Assembly: GCA_936432065.2 (NCBI GenBank)
Contig: OW386291.2
Location: 13,927,821-13,991,820, forward strand
Reading direction: 5' to 3'
DNA length: 64,000 bases
Source: Rutpela maculata
Lineage: Eukaryota; Arthropoda; Insecta; Coleoptera; Cerambycidae
Shown: piece by piece, positions 54,658-64,000 of the stretch
Numbering within the stretch: the first letter of the stretch is position 1
Layout of the letters: each line of letters begins with the position of its first letter
The notes under the pieces: generated by a model
The model's database searches: none
What the model was told of the DNA's origin: nothing
Seen by the model: the letters and a program-made list of their open reading frames with translations, nothing else
Translations under genes and position numbers: made by a program

Positions 54658-56450
54658 ATGAAGAAAATATTCACGTTTCTCCTGCTGTTCGGATCAGCAC
54701 TCTGTCAATACAAAATTACCCCAATCAATAACACCGTTGGTGTATACTACCACCAAGACACGGACATCGTGGTGACAAATGACAAATGGACTCTACTAGT
54801 GCATAAAAACATTTCATCCCTCAAACTAGCTTTTGACAAAAATCAAAATATCTTAGACAGAATCTTGTACACTCTCCATAATGGTGATCATAAGTCAATT
54901 ATTTTTACGAGTGAAATTAAAACAGACTTTAACCTTTTAACACAAATATCCAACTCTATAAAAATGAAATTTGACGAAATCTTTTCAGATACAAAAAGAT
55001 ATAAACGAGGAATACTTAACGGTATCGGTACAATATTCAAATCCATAACTGGAAACCTAGATGCTGAAGATGGCCAGTACTATACTAATTGTATAAATAA
55101 ACTAAATAACGACAACATCAATTGGAAAACTTAATCAAAAATCAAATTTCAGTTACGACTTCTGTTATTAAAAACTTCAACTCGACTATACAAAAATTAC
55201 AAATTGACGAGGAAACGTTTAACAAAGATCTCGAAGAAATCGAACGCACAATTCAAACCATGACTCAAGCTATTGAGGCCGCTCATATAAAACTAAAATT
55301 CTTATACATTTCCGAACAACTAATGGCGAGCTATTTGTATATCGAAGATAATTTAAACGACATTCTAAATTCAATAACATTTGCCAGACTAGGAATCATT
55401 CACACGTCAATCATAACCCCTAATCACTTAGTGACAGCACTACAAGAAGTTTCACAGAGCTTACGAAGGAACAATTTGCCTCTCCCCATTAAATTATCGG
55501 CAGTTGCTAAGTATTTGGATATTATTGAATTACAAGCGTTTCAAATGGATTCTAACTTAGTATTTGTTTTAACAATACCACTTGTTGAACCCCAAAATTA
55601 TAACACCTATCGCCTATACCCTATCCCGATACTTGATAACAGAACTGGTCTACATCACATTTTATCTATCTCACAAAAGTTTATCGCGAGAGACGATGAT
55701 TCTTTAATGTACACACCTATACAAAATTTGAAAGAATGCAAACCTCTTTATTTTGGAACCAAACTATGCTCAAACCTATACGCTTATCCCATCGATCAAA
55801 ATGCCATATGCGAAGCCAGAATCCTCAAACCACTAGTTCGACTCCCAGAAAACTGCCAGACCTCCTTCATCATCAGTCAAGGGTACAATGTTCAAGAACT
55901 TGACGACAACTCATGGCTAATAATTAATTCCGAACCACTTCACATTACCATCAACTGTCCAAAGAGAGAATCCACAACAGAGCTAATCAACAAAAATTCC
56001 ATCCTCAAACTACAACCAGGATGTTACGCCTATGCAGGCATCACCCGAATACAAGCCAGTGCTAAAGACTTTTCCGAAATTAAGGACAATTCACATCCTA
56101 TCCAAATTCCTTTTGAATGCTGTAATCACATGCCCGACAAAATCAAAATTCCAAAATTAAAACCTCTCAAATTAAACAATCTCGACGTAGAAGACCTAGA
56201 TATTGCTAAAAACAAATTGGACCAATATTCCAAAGACCTGGACGACCTCATAAACGAACCTTTTGTGACCAAACACATATCTTGGTTCACATATTTCATA
56301 ATCACTCTCATCATTCTATTAGTTCTACTTTACATAACCTGTAAATGCAGAAGAAGAAGATGTGGAGCATTGCGAATCCAACCCTCAACGGCAACCCTCC
56401 TTCACCTCCTTCAGAGCGAAGCAGAGTTTTTACCAAATTTCCTAGACTGA
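54658..56450 (+). pseudogene. Errantivirus envelope (F-like) gene with one frame break
   Basis: The gene encodes a class I-type envelope protein like those of errantiviruses and baculovirus F proteins. The first frame (54658-55134) has a signal peptide of about 16 residues (hydrophobic FTFLLLFG core), a furin-like site RYKR near residue 115, and directly after it a glycine-rich hydrophobic segment typical of the fusion peptide. The second frame (55122-56450) carries a heptad-like helical region, several Cys residues, and a C-terminal membrane segment (FIITLIILLVLLY, about residues 393-405 of that frame) followed by a basic CKCRRRRC tail. The two frames differ by one position, so the gene is broken once near 55120-55135. 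Otherwise it is well preserved. The cleavage site, fusion segment and anchor are all visible. Confidence 0.88.
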
Positions 56451-56763
56451 TCCCTCCAAGAAAGCGACCCGGTATTAAACCTCAAGAAGAAGAGGACATC
56501 GAGTTAACATAGACTTTCATATGTGGAGTTTTACCCTTGTCTATTAATTTAGACCATTGTATTTTATTCTTATTACATTTATGTAATGTACTACTCGCTT
56601 ATTATTATTATCATTTACCAATTTTAACTTTTATGTATTTTGTTATTTTGCCTTGTATTCATTCAACATTGTTTCAATTTATTTTGCATTATATTCATTT
56701 AACGTTTTTAACAATTTTCAAAAGTTGCTGCATAACATCAACTTTTTTTATTAAGGGGGAAGT
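56451..56763 (+). other. 3' region and polypurine tract of the env element
   Basis: Non-coding and T-rich, ending in TTAAGGGGGAAG (polypurine tract, about 56751-56762) directly before the 3' LTR. Confidence 0.75.
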
Positions 56764-57126
56764 TGTTATATAAAATTATACGCCATATCATCAAGATATA
56801 AAGCGACATTACAGATAGCATCATATTATAGTATTAGATAACAGCTTCCTTTGAGAATTGCTTACGTAGATATTAAGTTTCATTTTAACTTCTCACAATA
56901 TTATGCTGATTAGCTAGCTTGCATTTCCTTTGTTCAACTTTGGCTGACACATCATTTGAAAACTTATAAATAAGACTAACGAGCATTTGTACCTTCAGTT
57001 ATCATACTCACTTCATATTAAATGTATCATACATAAATTGTATCTTTTATTCAGGAATCAACGTTGATTCCTCATGTAACCAAATAAAAAGTTTTTAAAA
57101 AGTCAATCACGCAAACAGCGATCTAA
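56764..57126 (+). repeat. 3' LTR
   Basis: 363 bp. It differs from the 5' LTR at ATTATAGTATT (ATTACAGTATT in the 5' copy) and TGTAACCAAA (TGTAATCAAA in the 5' copy). It contains AATAAA at 57083-57088. Confidence 0.95.
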
Positions 57127-57407
57127 TATATACTGTACACTGTGGTCCATAACGTTATTAATAATATCTATGCGAAATTCCGAAACATCAATTTTTGATT
57201 TTAAAATTATACTTGTGGTGCCTACTTCAACCTCTTTCGAATGTCACTTATAACCCCCAAATTTTTAAATTGAGAAATTGCACGAAATCTTTCTCTATTC
57301 ATAAATGTCAACTTTTTTCGATTTCGTTCGCTAATTATCGAGAAAATTAAATATGAAATTTCACAACACGGATATCTCTAGTAGATGTGGATAAAGAACA
57401 AAGCTTC

Positions 57408-58194
57408 AATAATGTACTTGAATTTAAGGAGGATGATGTGATAAAAGCACTAATAAAAAATAAAAGATGAAATGACCACTGGCCCAGACGACATACCTGT
57501 ATTTTTTTAAGTATATTGTGCGTGTATCTTTGTCACACCTTTAGTAACAATTTTTAATTAAACTTTAAAAAATGGTTATTTTACGGATACGTGGAGACGT
57601 TCTAAAGTCCAATTTTTAAAAAGGGTGACAAATCTGACATTTCAAACTTTCGTGTCATTTCAATAATATACAATTTTCCAAAAGCATTTGAATTTCTGCT
57701 ACACGACGTTATTTATGATCAGTATCAAAATCACTATGCATCAACACGGTTTTAAGAAAATATGCTCTTCAACCAGCTATCTACTTTGTATTCAATCTAT
57801 ACTCTTATAATTTACTCTAAATCTATACTGACTTCTCCAAGGCATTCGACAGACTTGACCATAACTTGTTGCTTAAAAAACTTAATCATGTTGGACTTTC
57901 TGAAAACTTGATAACACTATTCAGGTCTTACCTGTCAAACAGAGTCCAATATATTAAATTCAGTGGGTTCAAGTCTATCGAATACGTGGTTCCTTCCGGA
58001 GTACCACAAGGTTCGGTTCTTGGACCACTGTTTTTCATAATATTTATAATTAACACAGCGGATGACTTATCAGACAAGGTTAACTACTTAATGTACGCAG
58101 ATGATTTGAAGCTTTTTTCTAGAATTTACACCGTTGATGATTGTCTTCACTTGCAGGAAAATTTAAACAAAATTAGTAACTGGTGTACTAATTA
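57408..58194 (+). pseudogene. Jockey/CR1-like reverse transcriptase palm
   Basis: 57866-58195 is open and reads LLKKLNHVGLSENLITLF, then VPSGVPQGSVLGPLFFI and NYLMYADDLKLF. It thus includes the GxPQGSVLGPLLF block and the catalytic YADD box. Upstream, broken frames from about 57408 show MTTGPDDIPVFF (TGPDGIP block), the HQHGF block near 57740 and the DFSKAFD region (TSPRHSTD-like, near 57840), all with shifts and stops. It ends abruptly at 58194, where a different retroelement begins. No target duplication is visible. Confidence 0.85.
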
Positions 58195-58949
58195 AAGCTC
58201 TCCATGGTCGACACCCGCATGATCTTAGTCAGGAAAGCGTCGAACTACTGGCTGACTCATGGGGAGCTGTTCCCAGAAACGGAGGGGTTTTCTCATAGCC
58301 ATCCAGGACCAAGTAATACCAACGAAAAATTATAGAAAGTATATACTGAAGGAGAACATCCTAAACGACACTTGCAGGCAATGCGCAGCTGCTTCAGAAA
58401 CAATTCACTTCTGGTTTTCGCATACTAGCAGCGACTGACTATACGCACAGGCATAATCAGGTAGCCAAAATACTCCACTCCCAATTGGCCCTAAATCACC
58501 AATTGACTAACACAAAGCTACCATACTACGAATATTCACCTAGTGCAGTCCTCGAGAACAACAACTATCGGCTTTATTGGGACCGCTCTGTCATTACAGA
58601 TAGGACTATCTTAGCAAATAGACCAGACATTATTTTAACGGACAAGTCAAAGAAATACACCTACAAAATTGACATAGCAATACCAAACACGCATCGGCTA
58701 CAACAAACCTATGCGGAAAAACTCAATAAATACAGTGAGCTCGCAGAAGAGGTAAAAAAAGTGTGGCAACAAGATAAGGTGTTTATCGCTCCCATCATTC
58801 TGTCATCAACTGGTGTTATCCCGACAACTGTGAAGAAGAGTCTGGACACAATCGGCATTAACCAACACATTATTGGTCTGATCCAGAAAGCTACAATACT
58901 CAGCACCTGTAATATAGTCCGAAAGTTCTTAAATATACCAGTTACATAA
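58195..58949 (+). pseudogene. Non-LTR element C terminus with REL endonuclease
   Basis: A broken upstream part reads ALHGRHPHDLSQ, then CRQCAAASETIHF (the Cys-His cluster) and YTHRHNQVAKILHSQLAL. The open frame 58485-58949 reads NNYRLYWDRSVITDRTI, then NRPDIILTDKSKKYTYKIDI, IAIPNTHRLQQTYAEKLNKY, IILSSTGVIPTTVKKSL and IVRKFLNIPV. RPD...D.A.PN is the PD-(D/E)xK-type core of the restriction-like endonuclease found at the C terminus of R2/R4/Dong-like non-LTR elements. The RT part is missing through 5' truncation, and the RT on the left belongs to another clade. An AAT tail follows at 59035. Confidence 0.82.
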
Positions 58950-59034
58950 ATATGCAATAGAAGCTTATTATCTTGCCTCATGGGGGGCCGATTATAAGCT
59001 AATTCCACTCTAAACGTGAGAAAACTTAAAATGA

Positions 59035-59065
<31 letters not shown>
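59035..59065. repeat. AAT microsatellite, tail 1
   Basis: About ten AAT units directly after the REL-endonuclease copy at 58195-58949 and directly before the next truncated copy. Confidence 0.95.
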
Positions 59066-59066
<1 letters not shown>

Positions 59067-59067
<1 letters not shown>

Positions 59068-59410
59068 CGGACTAAATACCGAGATCTCCGGTATGAGTTC
59101 CGAGTGCTATACCCAGACTACTCGGTCAAGATGGTCGTCCTGATAATCGGTGTACTTGGTGGAATGAGGCCTACGCTGCTCTCGGAATTAAAGGTCATAC
59201 CAGCCTGCTAAAAGTCAGCCGAGTGGTTGGCAGGCCAAATGCAGAAGGCAGTTATCCTGGGGTCCCTTCGTCTTCTTAGGGCACACGAATCTGGCATCTA
59301 CAGTCACTAACCCTGCGGGATGCGGGGAGTGGCTGTGAATAATTCGCTGGCGCTTCTCCCGTGAGAATGTCGGAGACACGGGAGAACTGTCCAGCATCGC
59401 GCACGCGAAA
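59067..59410 (+). pseudogene. 3' end of a second REL-endonuclease element family
   Basis: It reads RTKYRDLRYEFRVLYPDYSV, then KMVVLIIGVLGGMRPTLLS, AEWLAGQMQKAVILGSLRLL and RAHESGIY. It is the diverged counterpart of the end of 59433-60336 (KMVVLIIG matches KIVVLIIGALGG). It then has GCGGGGAGTGGCTG in the 3' untranslated part. A stop sits after the VIPAC segment. It is joined on both sides to AAT repeats (59035-59065 and 59411-59432). Confidence 0.78.
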
Positions 59411-59432
59411 AAAAATAATAATAATAATAATA

Positions 59433-60336
59433 GGATGGTTCTGGATGGAGCCTGTAAGGTCATCAGCATGGTCCGGGACCATGAAAGTGCAGGAGTAGGA
59501 GGAGCCTTTTTGTTTAAGGAAGCACAGGGAGCAGCCGATGAACTTGGTCTCTCCTTCGACGTCGAGCGGGTAAATCCCGACTCTGTCACCGAGTTAGAAC
59601 CTGCTCGACGAAAAGCCCAAATTAAAGCTGCAGAACACATCTTTCTGCAGCTTCACACGGATAAGTCAATGCATGGAGTTTTCTATAAAAATATAGAGAA
59701 CTTTGGCTTATCCGAAAGGCAGACCTTTGCCTTCTTAAGGTCAGCCGGGCTGAAGTCTGAGACCGAGGAATTCATAATGGCTTGCAAGGATGGTGTATTT
59801 AATACCCTCGTCTATCGTAGTCGTGTCATGGGTATAGAGGTCCCTGATGTCAGCTGCAGGGCCTGCCGCAGGGAGCCAGAGACTTTAATGCACCTGTTGT
59901 CGGCTTGCCAGACATATGCAGTCTCGGCCTATATCCAAAGGCACGACGGAGCATTACGAGTGCTTTATTACCATTTAAGGCACTCGTATGGAATAGACGA
60001 GACACCAGTGCTGCCTTACGCTCCGGAGGATATTGAGCCCGTTGTGGGAAAAGAAAAGTGTCTAATTTATTGAAACTACTCTTTTCCCACCGTCAGGCAA
60101 ATACAAGCCAACAAGCCTGACGTAGTCCTCCTCGACCATCAACTCAAGACAATGTTTGTCGTGGAGTTCTCGGCTCCCGCGGAGAACAACATTGTCTTGA
60201 AGGAGGAGGAAAAACGGACAAAATATCGAGATCTGCTCTTCGAACTCCGCAGACTGTATTCACACCATACTGTTAAGATAGTGGTACTGATTATAGGAGC
60301 CCTCGGTGGAACGAGACACACTGCTTTCGGAACTTA
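59433..60336 (+). pseudogene. REL-endonuclease element, longer 3' copy
   Basis: The open frame 59435-60073 starts in a region before the Cys-His cluster (AEHIFLQLHTDKSMHGVFYK), reads VSCRACRREPETLMHLLSAC (CCHC) and continues through YHLRHSYGIDETPVLPYAPE to a stop at 60073. In another frame (60075-60336) comes NKPDVVLLDHQLKTMFVVEF, then SAPAENNIVLKEEEKRTKYR and KIVVLIIGALGG. KPDVVL...FVVEFSAPAE is a PD-(D/E)xK-like endonuclease core. The frame break near 60070 and the 5' truncation inactivate it. The copy ends in the AAT repeat at 60536. It is a different family from 58195-58949. Confidence 0.82.
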
Positions 60337-60533
60337 AGATCATACCGGCATGCCAAAATTCGGCAGAGGTCTTAGCCGGCAGAATGCAGAAGGCCGTCAT
60401 CCTTGGTTCATTACGTCTGCTCAGGGCACACGATTCTCGGACCCAGTAGTCACTTACCCCACGGGTGTGGGGAGTGGCTGCCGGTACTACCAGCTCCCCT
60501 CTGTGAGCCACAGAGAAGGGTGACTGGGTTAAA

Positions 60534-60535
<2 letters not shown>

Positions 60536-60606
<71 letters not shown>
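60536..60606. repeat. Long AAT microsatellite
   Basis: More than 20 consecutive AAT units follow the 3' end of the REL-endonuclease copy (GGGTTAAAAATAAT). Confidence 0.95.
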
Positions 60607-60610
<4 letters not shown>

Positions 60611-60700
60611 TAACGGGCGTGGGGAGTGGCTACCGGTACTACCAGTTCCCCTCTGTGAGGGTCGGAGCCACAGAGAAGGGTGACTGGTTTTTAGCTAGCT
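60607..60700 (+). repeat. Short 3' fragment of the same REL element
   Basis: GGCGTGGGGAGTGGCTACCG, then TACTACCAGTTCCCCTCTGTG and CACAGAGAAGGGTGACTGG repeat 60468-60524 closely. This is a fourth, very short 3' end in the series, again preceded by AAT repeats. Confidence 0.88.
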
Positions 60701-61508
60701 AAAAAAAAATATTAAAAAAATAATAAACGTTTTTATTATTTTCGTAAGGGAATATACAATAATTACATGTTTTCTTTTCTTTTCAAACTTTTACGAAAAT
60801 AAATGGCGAAGTTCAGTATTCCACATGAAAAGAATATGTGGTAACTGTTCTTCCACTTAACCAGAAACTAATAAAATTTCAATAAATGTATTATGTATAG
60901 TGGCGCTTATACATATAAAATAATGAATAACACAATTAATGTAAAATTATAACTAAATATATTCTAAGGCTAACATGGTATATATTATAAAAAGAAGCAT
61001 AAATATTGATTTAAATTTGGCGACTGAGTAGTGTTTTTCTATTCTTTCTTGTCTTAAATTGATGGATGTTCGTTTGTTTTAAATCTTTTTCGATGACATT
61101 ATAAACTTTGTAGTTTGAAAAGTTCAAGTTGATGCATTAGCGGCGTTAATAATCCTTTGAACCTAACATTTAGGGTATGAATATCCGTTCTAAGTTTAAT
61201 TTTTGTATACAGATATGGTGGGGACTTTAACATAATAACTTTATGAAATTATGTTGCTGAATGAAGTTGTCTTCTATTTTGCATATTCAGCCATTTAACT
61301 TCATTTAATCTATGTGAAATTCTTTAACACCTTCGTATACTATATATTAGACGGAGACAAGAGTTTTGAACCTTTTTGATTTTATGCATATACAAATAAT
61401 TTAAAGTACATCGGCATAATTGAATAACGATAGAACCAAAGACTCACATAACTTGATTTTAGTGTTTTGAGTTAGACAGTGCCTGTTGGCATATATTGTT
61501 TTAATATT
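60701..61508. other. Non-coding AT-rich DNA
   Basis: No gene was recognised. The right part probably contains the decayed 3' untranslated region of the minus-strand RT that follows. Confidence 0.45.
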
Positions 61509-62790
61509 TTAGTATGCCTTTTGTAATACTTTATTAATATGGCAAATGAATCTAATCTCACTGTCCAAAATCACACGCAGACTTCTTGTGTTATCAGTCT
61601 TTACCAGTTGAATATTTTTTATGGTAAAGTTTAATTTGTTTTTAATTCTCTCTTTATGATTTCTTGGTCCGAAAGCCATAACATTTGACTTGCCTGGGTT
61701 GATATTAAGACAGTGATTCTTAGCTTCCTTGGCAAAATTATTAATGTCTTCGTTTATGCGGATACAGGCTATATCAAACTCTGACGGAGGAAAGGAGTTA
61801 TACAGCTGGGAATCATCAGCATATAAATGAATTATACAATATTTTAAACAACTAACAAAATGACTGGTATAGATGGTGAATAGTGGGGGGGGCAAGAATT
61901 GACCCCTGCGTTACTCCGGCTTTTAAGGAGACAGCTTCTGAAGTTGAGCCATCTAAGCATACTTTCTTCTTTATGTCTTGCAAATAGTTTGCAAATAACC
62001 CTATTGCATTTTCAAAGAGTCCGATATATTTTAGAATACATAATTGAGTGTATCGAAAGCTCTATTGAAATCCAATAGAACTAAAACAATACAGTTTCCT
62101 TTGTCAGAGGCCGAAATAATGTCATCCATTACATGCAAGAGAGCTGTGGTACAGCTGTAGCCAGGTCTAAAACCGGATTGAATCATGTAAATTGTATAAT
62201 ACTAAATATTCTCTTAATTGCTGGTCCATGATTTTTTCAACATTAGATAAAGTTGGTAGCATGCTTATACCATGAAGATCTTTAAATACTAAAGAATTTG
62301 ATTTTTTTTGGCAACACTGTTACTAATGAACTTTTCCATAAAGTGGGGAAAATATTTTCTGTGAAGGAAATATTAACTATATGGGTAACATGTGCAGTGG
62401 TGCAGCCAGAAAATTCATCTGGGGGGGGGGGGGGCAATAGAACCGGCCTCCCCAGAGGATAAGGAAAATTTTTCAGAAAATGGTTGAAAACGGATGTGTA
62501 TGTAGATTCCTCTATTAGATAATATTGGCATTAATTACAAAATATTTATTTCAAGGGATAATTTAGATACTGCTTTGTACTGCTTCTTTATTTTTTGGCT
62601 CATGGAAGACGGCTTGGGGGGGGGGGGGGGGGGCGGGCCCCATGCCCCCCCCCCTGGCTGCGCCCATGAACATGTGGAATAATATGGGGATAACCCAACT
62701 TCAGAAGTTTGGTATTAACACCATCACAACCAGTAGCATTATATTAGTAGGGATATCGTTAATTAATTTTAAAACTGTATTCATGTTTAC
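61509..62790 (-). pseudogene. CR1/Jockey-like reverse transcriptase, split by a MITE
   Basis: Minus strand, 62790 downward: ATGCDGVNTKLLKLGYPHII, then (after the MITE) THIVNISFTENIFPTLWKSS, LVTVLPKKI, DLHGISMLPTLSNVEKIMDQ, SIRF..GYSCTTALLHVMDD, VLLDFNRAFDTLNY, then IIHLYADDSQLY and LNINPGKSNVMAFG to about 61509. This is the full palm order: TGxDGI, LPxLSKxxEKIM, QSGFRPGxS, LDFxKAFDT, YADD, LNxxKS. Several frameshifts (near 61895, 62030 and 62200) and the 274-bp MITE at 62395-62668 disrupt it. The GVxQGSxLxP block is damaged near 61900. No endonuclease or ends were found. Confidence 0.85.
62395..62668. mobile_element. hAT-type MITE (274 bp) with perfect 8-bp TSD
   Basis: The ends CAGTGGTGCAGCCAG and CTGGCTGCGCCCATG are imperfect inverted repeats. 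aacatgtg is duplicated exactly (62387-62394 and 62669-62676). A G run (about 14) follows the left end. A long G run, then C run, sits before the right end, with GGCGGGCCCCATGCCCCCC. Its removal restores the RT reading frame. Confidence 0.88.
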
Positions 62791-62799
62791 TGTTGGAAT

Positions 62800-64000
62800 T
62801 TAAAATTATTGTTATTATTTCTATAATAATTTAAAAGTGATGTTGGACAATATCCCGTCACAGTTCTGTATTTTATCCTCGTACAAATATTCTAAAGATC
62901 TCAACCATTTATGTAATTTGCGACAATATCAATGTAATCTGCGGTGATATAGACATTTTTAATTGCTGCCTGAATGCTTAAAAAACATTATCATACACAC
63001 AAATTTGGCCTGCCTGTTTATTTTTCTTTCATAATGTTTTTATATACATAATGTTAAAAAATTATGGTTTGTCTTTTCTTCTAAGTTATTTTCAATATCT
63101 GTGTACATTTTTATTTATGAATTTTCTTGTGTGTTAACATATTTATTGCAGAATTTCTTGTCCTATTATAGTCGGGTCAAGTACCTGTTGGATATAGTCC
63201 GGGGTCCAAGTACTCCAAAATCAAGATGACCTGTTCCGACATGACGTACAAATGTTGATATAAGTAATGAAGAGAGCATTACCTGGGGCACTAGAAAACA
63301 CTTGTCGTCGTATTAATTTTTTGCTCTTGCGTAACTTCAGAAATCGCAAAAAAGGTGGCGGATTGATAATTACAAAATTATGTTTTACAATGGTTATTCT
63401 CCGTTAAAACAAAAACTATGTAACCTACCGATCTGATTTTTGGTATGTATACTCAAAAGATATACGTGATTCTAACTAAGCTATTGGTATTTTTGAAAAG
63501 AATATTTTTTTTTGAAAAAAATTAAAATCAAAAGGTTGATATTTACGTTTTAAAAATTTCGATATGCGGACAACTATGTTAAATTTATGAAATTCTTATA
63601 TACAATTGCTTACCAAATATAGTCCATATATTGAAATAGTTTTTTTAAAAAAGATCCTGTCGATAACGTATACAGTTTTTTATTCATGATTTTTTTATGA
63701 GGCGCGTAATTATGCAGCATTAAAATAAAAATAGTCTACACGATAATTGGTACAGTGTAACAGTAAAAAGCACTATATTGTTCAATATAATTGCAAATTT
63801 GAATTACTTTATGTTAATAATACAACAAAACGAATGAAAGTAGTAGTCGGGCGTTGCCGATTGCGGCCACTCATTTAAAAAAATAATAATCGATACAAAG
63901 TGAATTGTGTGTTCGAGCAAAATGTTAATCAAATAGGTATTCGCAATTGGCCATGCCCGAGTACAATTTCTACTCGTTTTTATATTGTTTAAGAAATAAA
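62800..64000. other. Non-coding AT-rich DNA
   Basis: No gene, repeat family or element end was recognised. Some of the first 200 bases may be further decayed RT sequence. Confidence 0.45.

Larger units (their letters stand above)
54101..57126 (+). mobile_element. Errantivirus-like LTR element containing only env
   Basis: Two 363-bp LTRs (54101-54463 and 56764-57126) differ at two positions that I can see. They flank a short leader, an env gene and a polypurine tract. TATA is duplicated outside (54097-54100 and 57127-57130), matching the 4-bp target duplication of gypsy/errantiviruses. A Ser-tRNA-type primer site follows the 5' LTR. No gag or pol sequence is present in the 2.3-kb interior. 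The structure is what reverse transcription of a spliced env RNA would give, although a precise deletion is also possible. Mobilisation would have needed proteins supplied by another copy. Confidence 0.92.

Noticed and set aside
54101..57126. A complete errantivirus provirus
   Set aside because: The interior is only 2.3 kb and has no gag, protease, RT, RNase H or integrase sequence; env itself has one frame break.
59215..59640. A minus-strand reading frame of 141 codons
   Set aside because: It is antisense to the REL-endonuclease copies and shows no domain; composition comes from the coding strand.
60403..60702. An open frame with a long isoleucine run
   Set aside because: It is an AAT microsatellite read in one frame, joined to 3' untranslated sequence.

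Overview
The window looks like a repeat-dominated stretch of an insect (or close arthropod) nuclear genome. The evidence is low GC, an env-bearing LTR element of the insect errantivirus type, a CsRn1-like Ty3/gypsy relic, Jockey/CR1-like and REL-endonuclease non-LTR relics, many hAT elements with 8-bp target duplications, DD41D mariner relics and SINE-like units with 5S or tRNA-like heads. I found no convincing host gene. Every coding stretch I can name belongs to a mobile element, and nearly all carry frameshifts, stops or truncations. Species cannot be named from this sequence. Similarity statements are by eye and from knowledge of the families; no search was run.

Layout. 1-6.9 kb is AT-rich sequence with a tandem 0.82-kb duplication (4526-6167). 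6.9-9.5 kb holds a 5'-truncated non-LTR copy with an 18-bp target duplication, then a 5S-derived SINE split by a Jockey-like copy; both layers keep 12-bp duplications. 10-12.1 kb is a mariner with 300-bp terminal repeats. 12.2-15.2 kb holds a TA-flanked repeat (family 1), a hAT-type non-autonomous element and another mariner relic.

15.3-25.2 kb is a deep nest. A TA-flanked long-inverted-repeat element carries a gypsy copy, which carries a P-like (THAP) element, which carries a hAT-type MITE. A separate hAT-like element (21599-24654) sits in the outer element's right arm. 25.5-29.2 kb holds a second repeat family (family 2) with a tRNA-like module hit by the Jockey-like element, a mariner relic and a hAT-type MITE. 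29.3-33.5 kb is a hAT element with a decayed gene of an uncharacterised family.

33.5-46.3 kb alternates unexplained AT-rich DNA with more copies of families 1 and 2, a foldback element and palindromes. 46.3-49.7 kb is a nearly intact hAT with a ZMYM1-like transposase broken by one stop codon. 54.1-57.1 kb is an LTR unit with almost identical LTRs whose only gene is env; gag and pol are absent. 57.4-60.7 kb is a run of non-LTR 3' ends joined at AAT microsatellites, and 61.5-62.8 kb is a CR1/Jockey-like RT relic split by a hAT-type MITE.

The elements do not form a functional pathway. They form a stratigraphy: later insertions interrupt earlier ones, and the surviving target duplications let the order be read.
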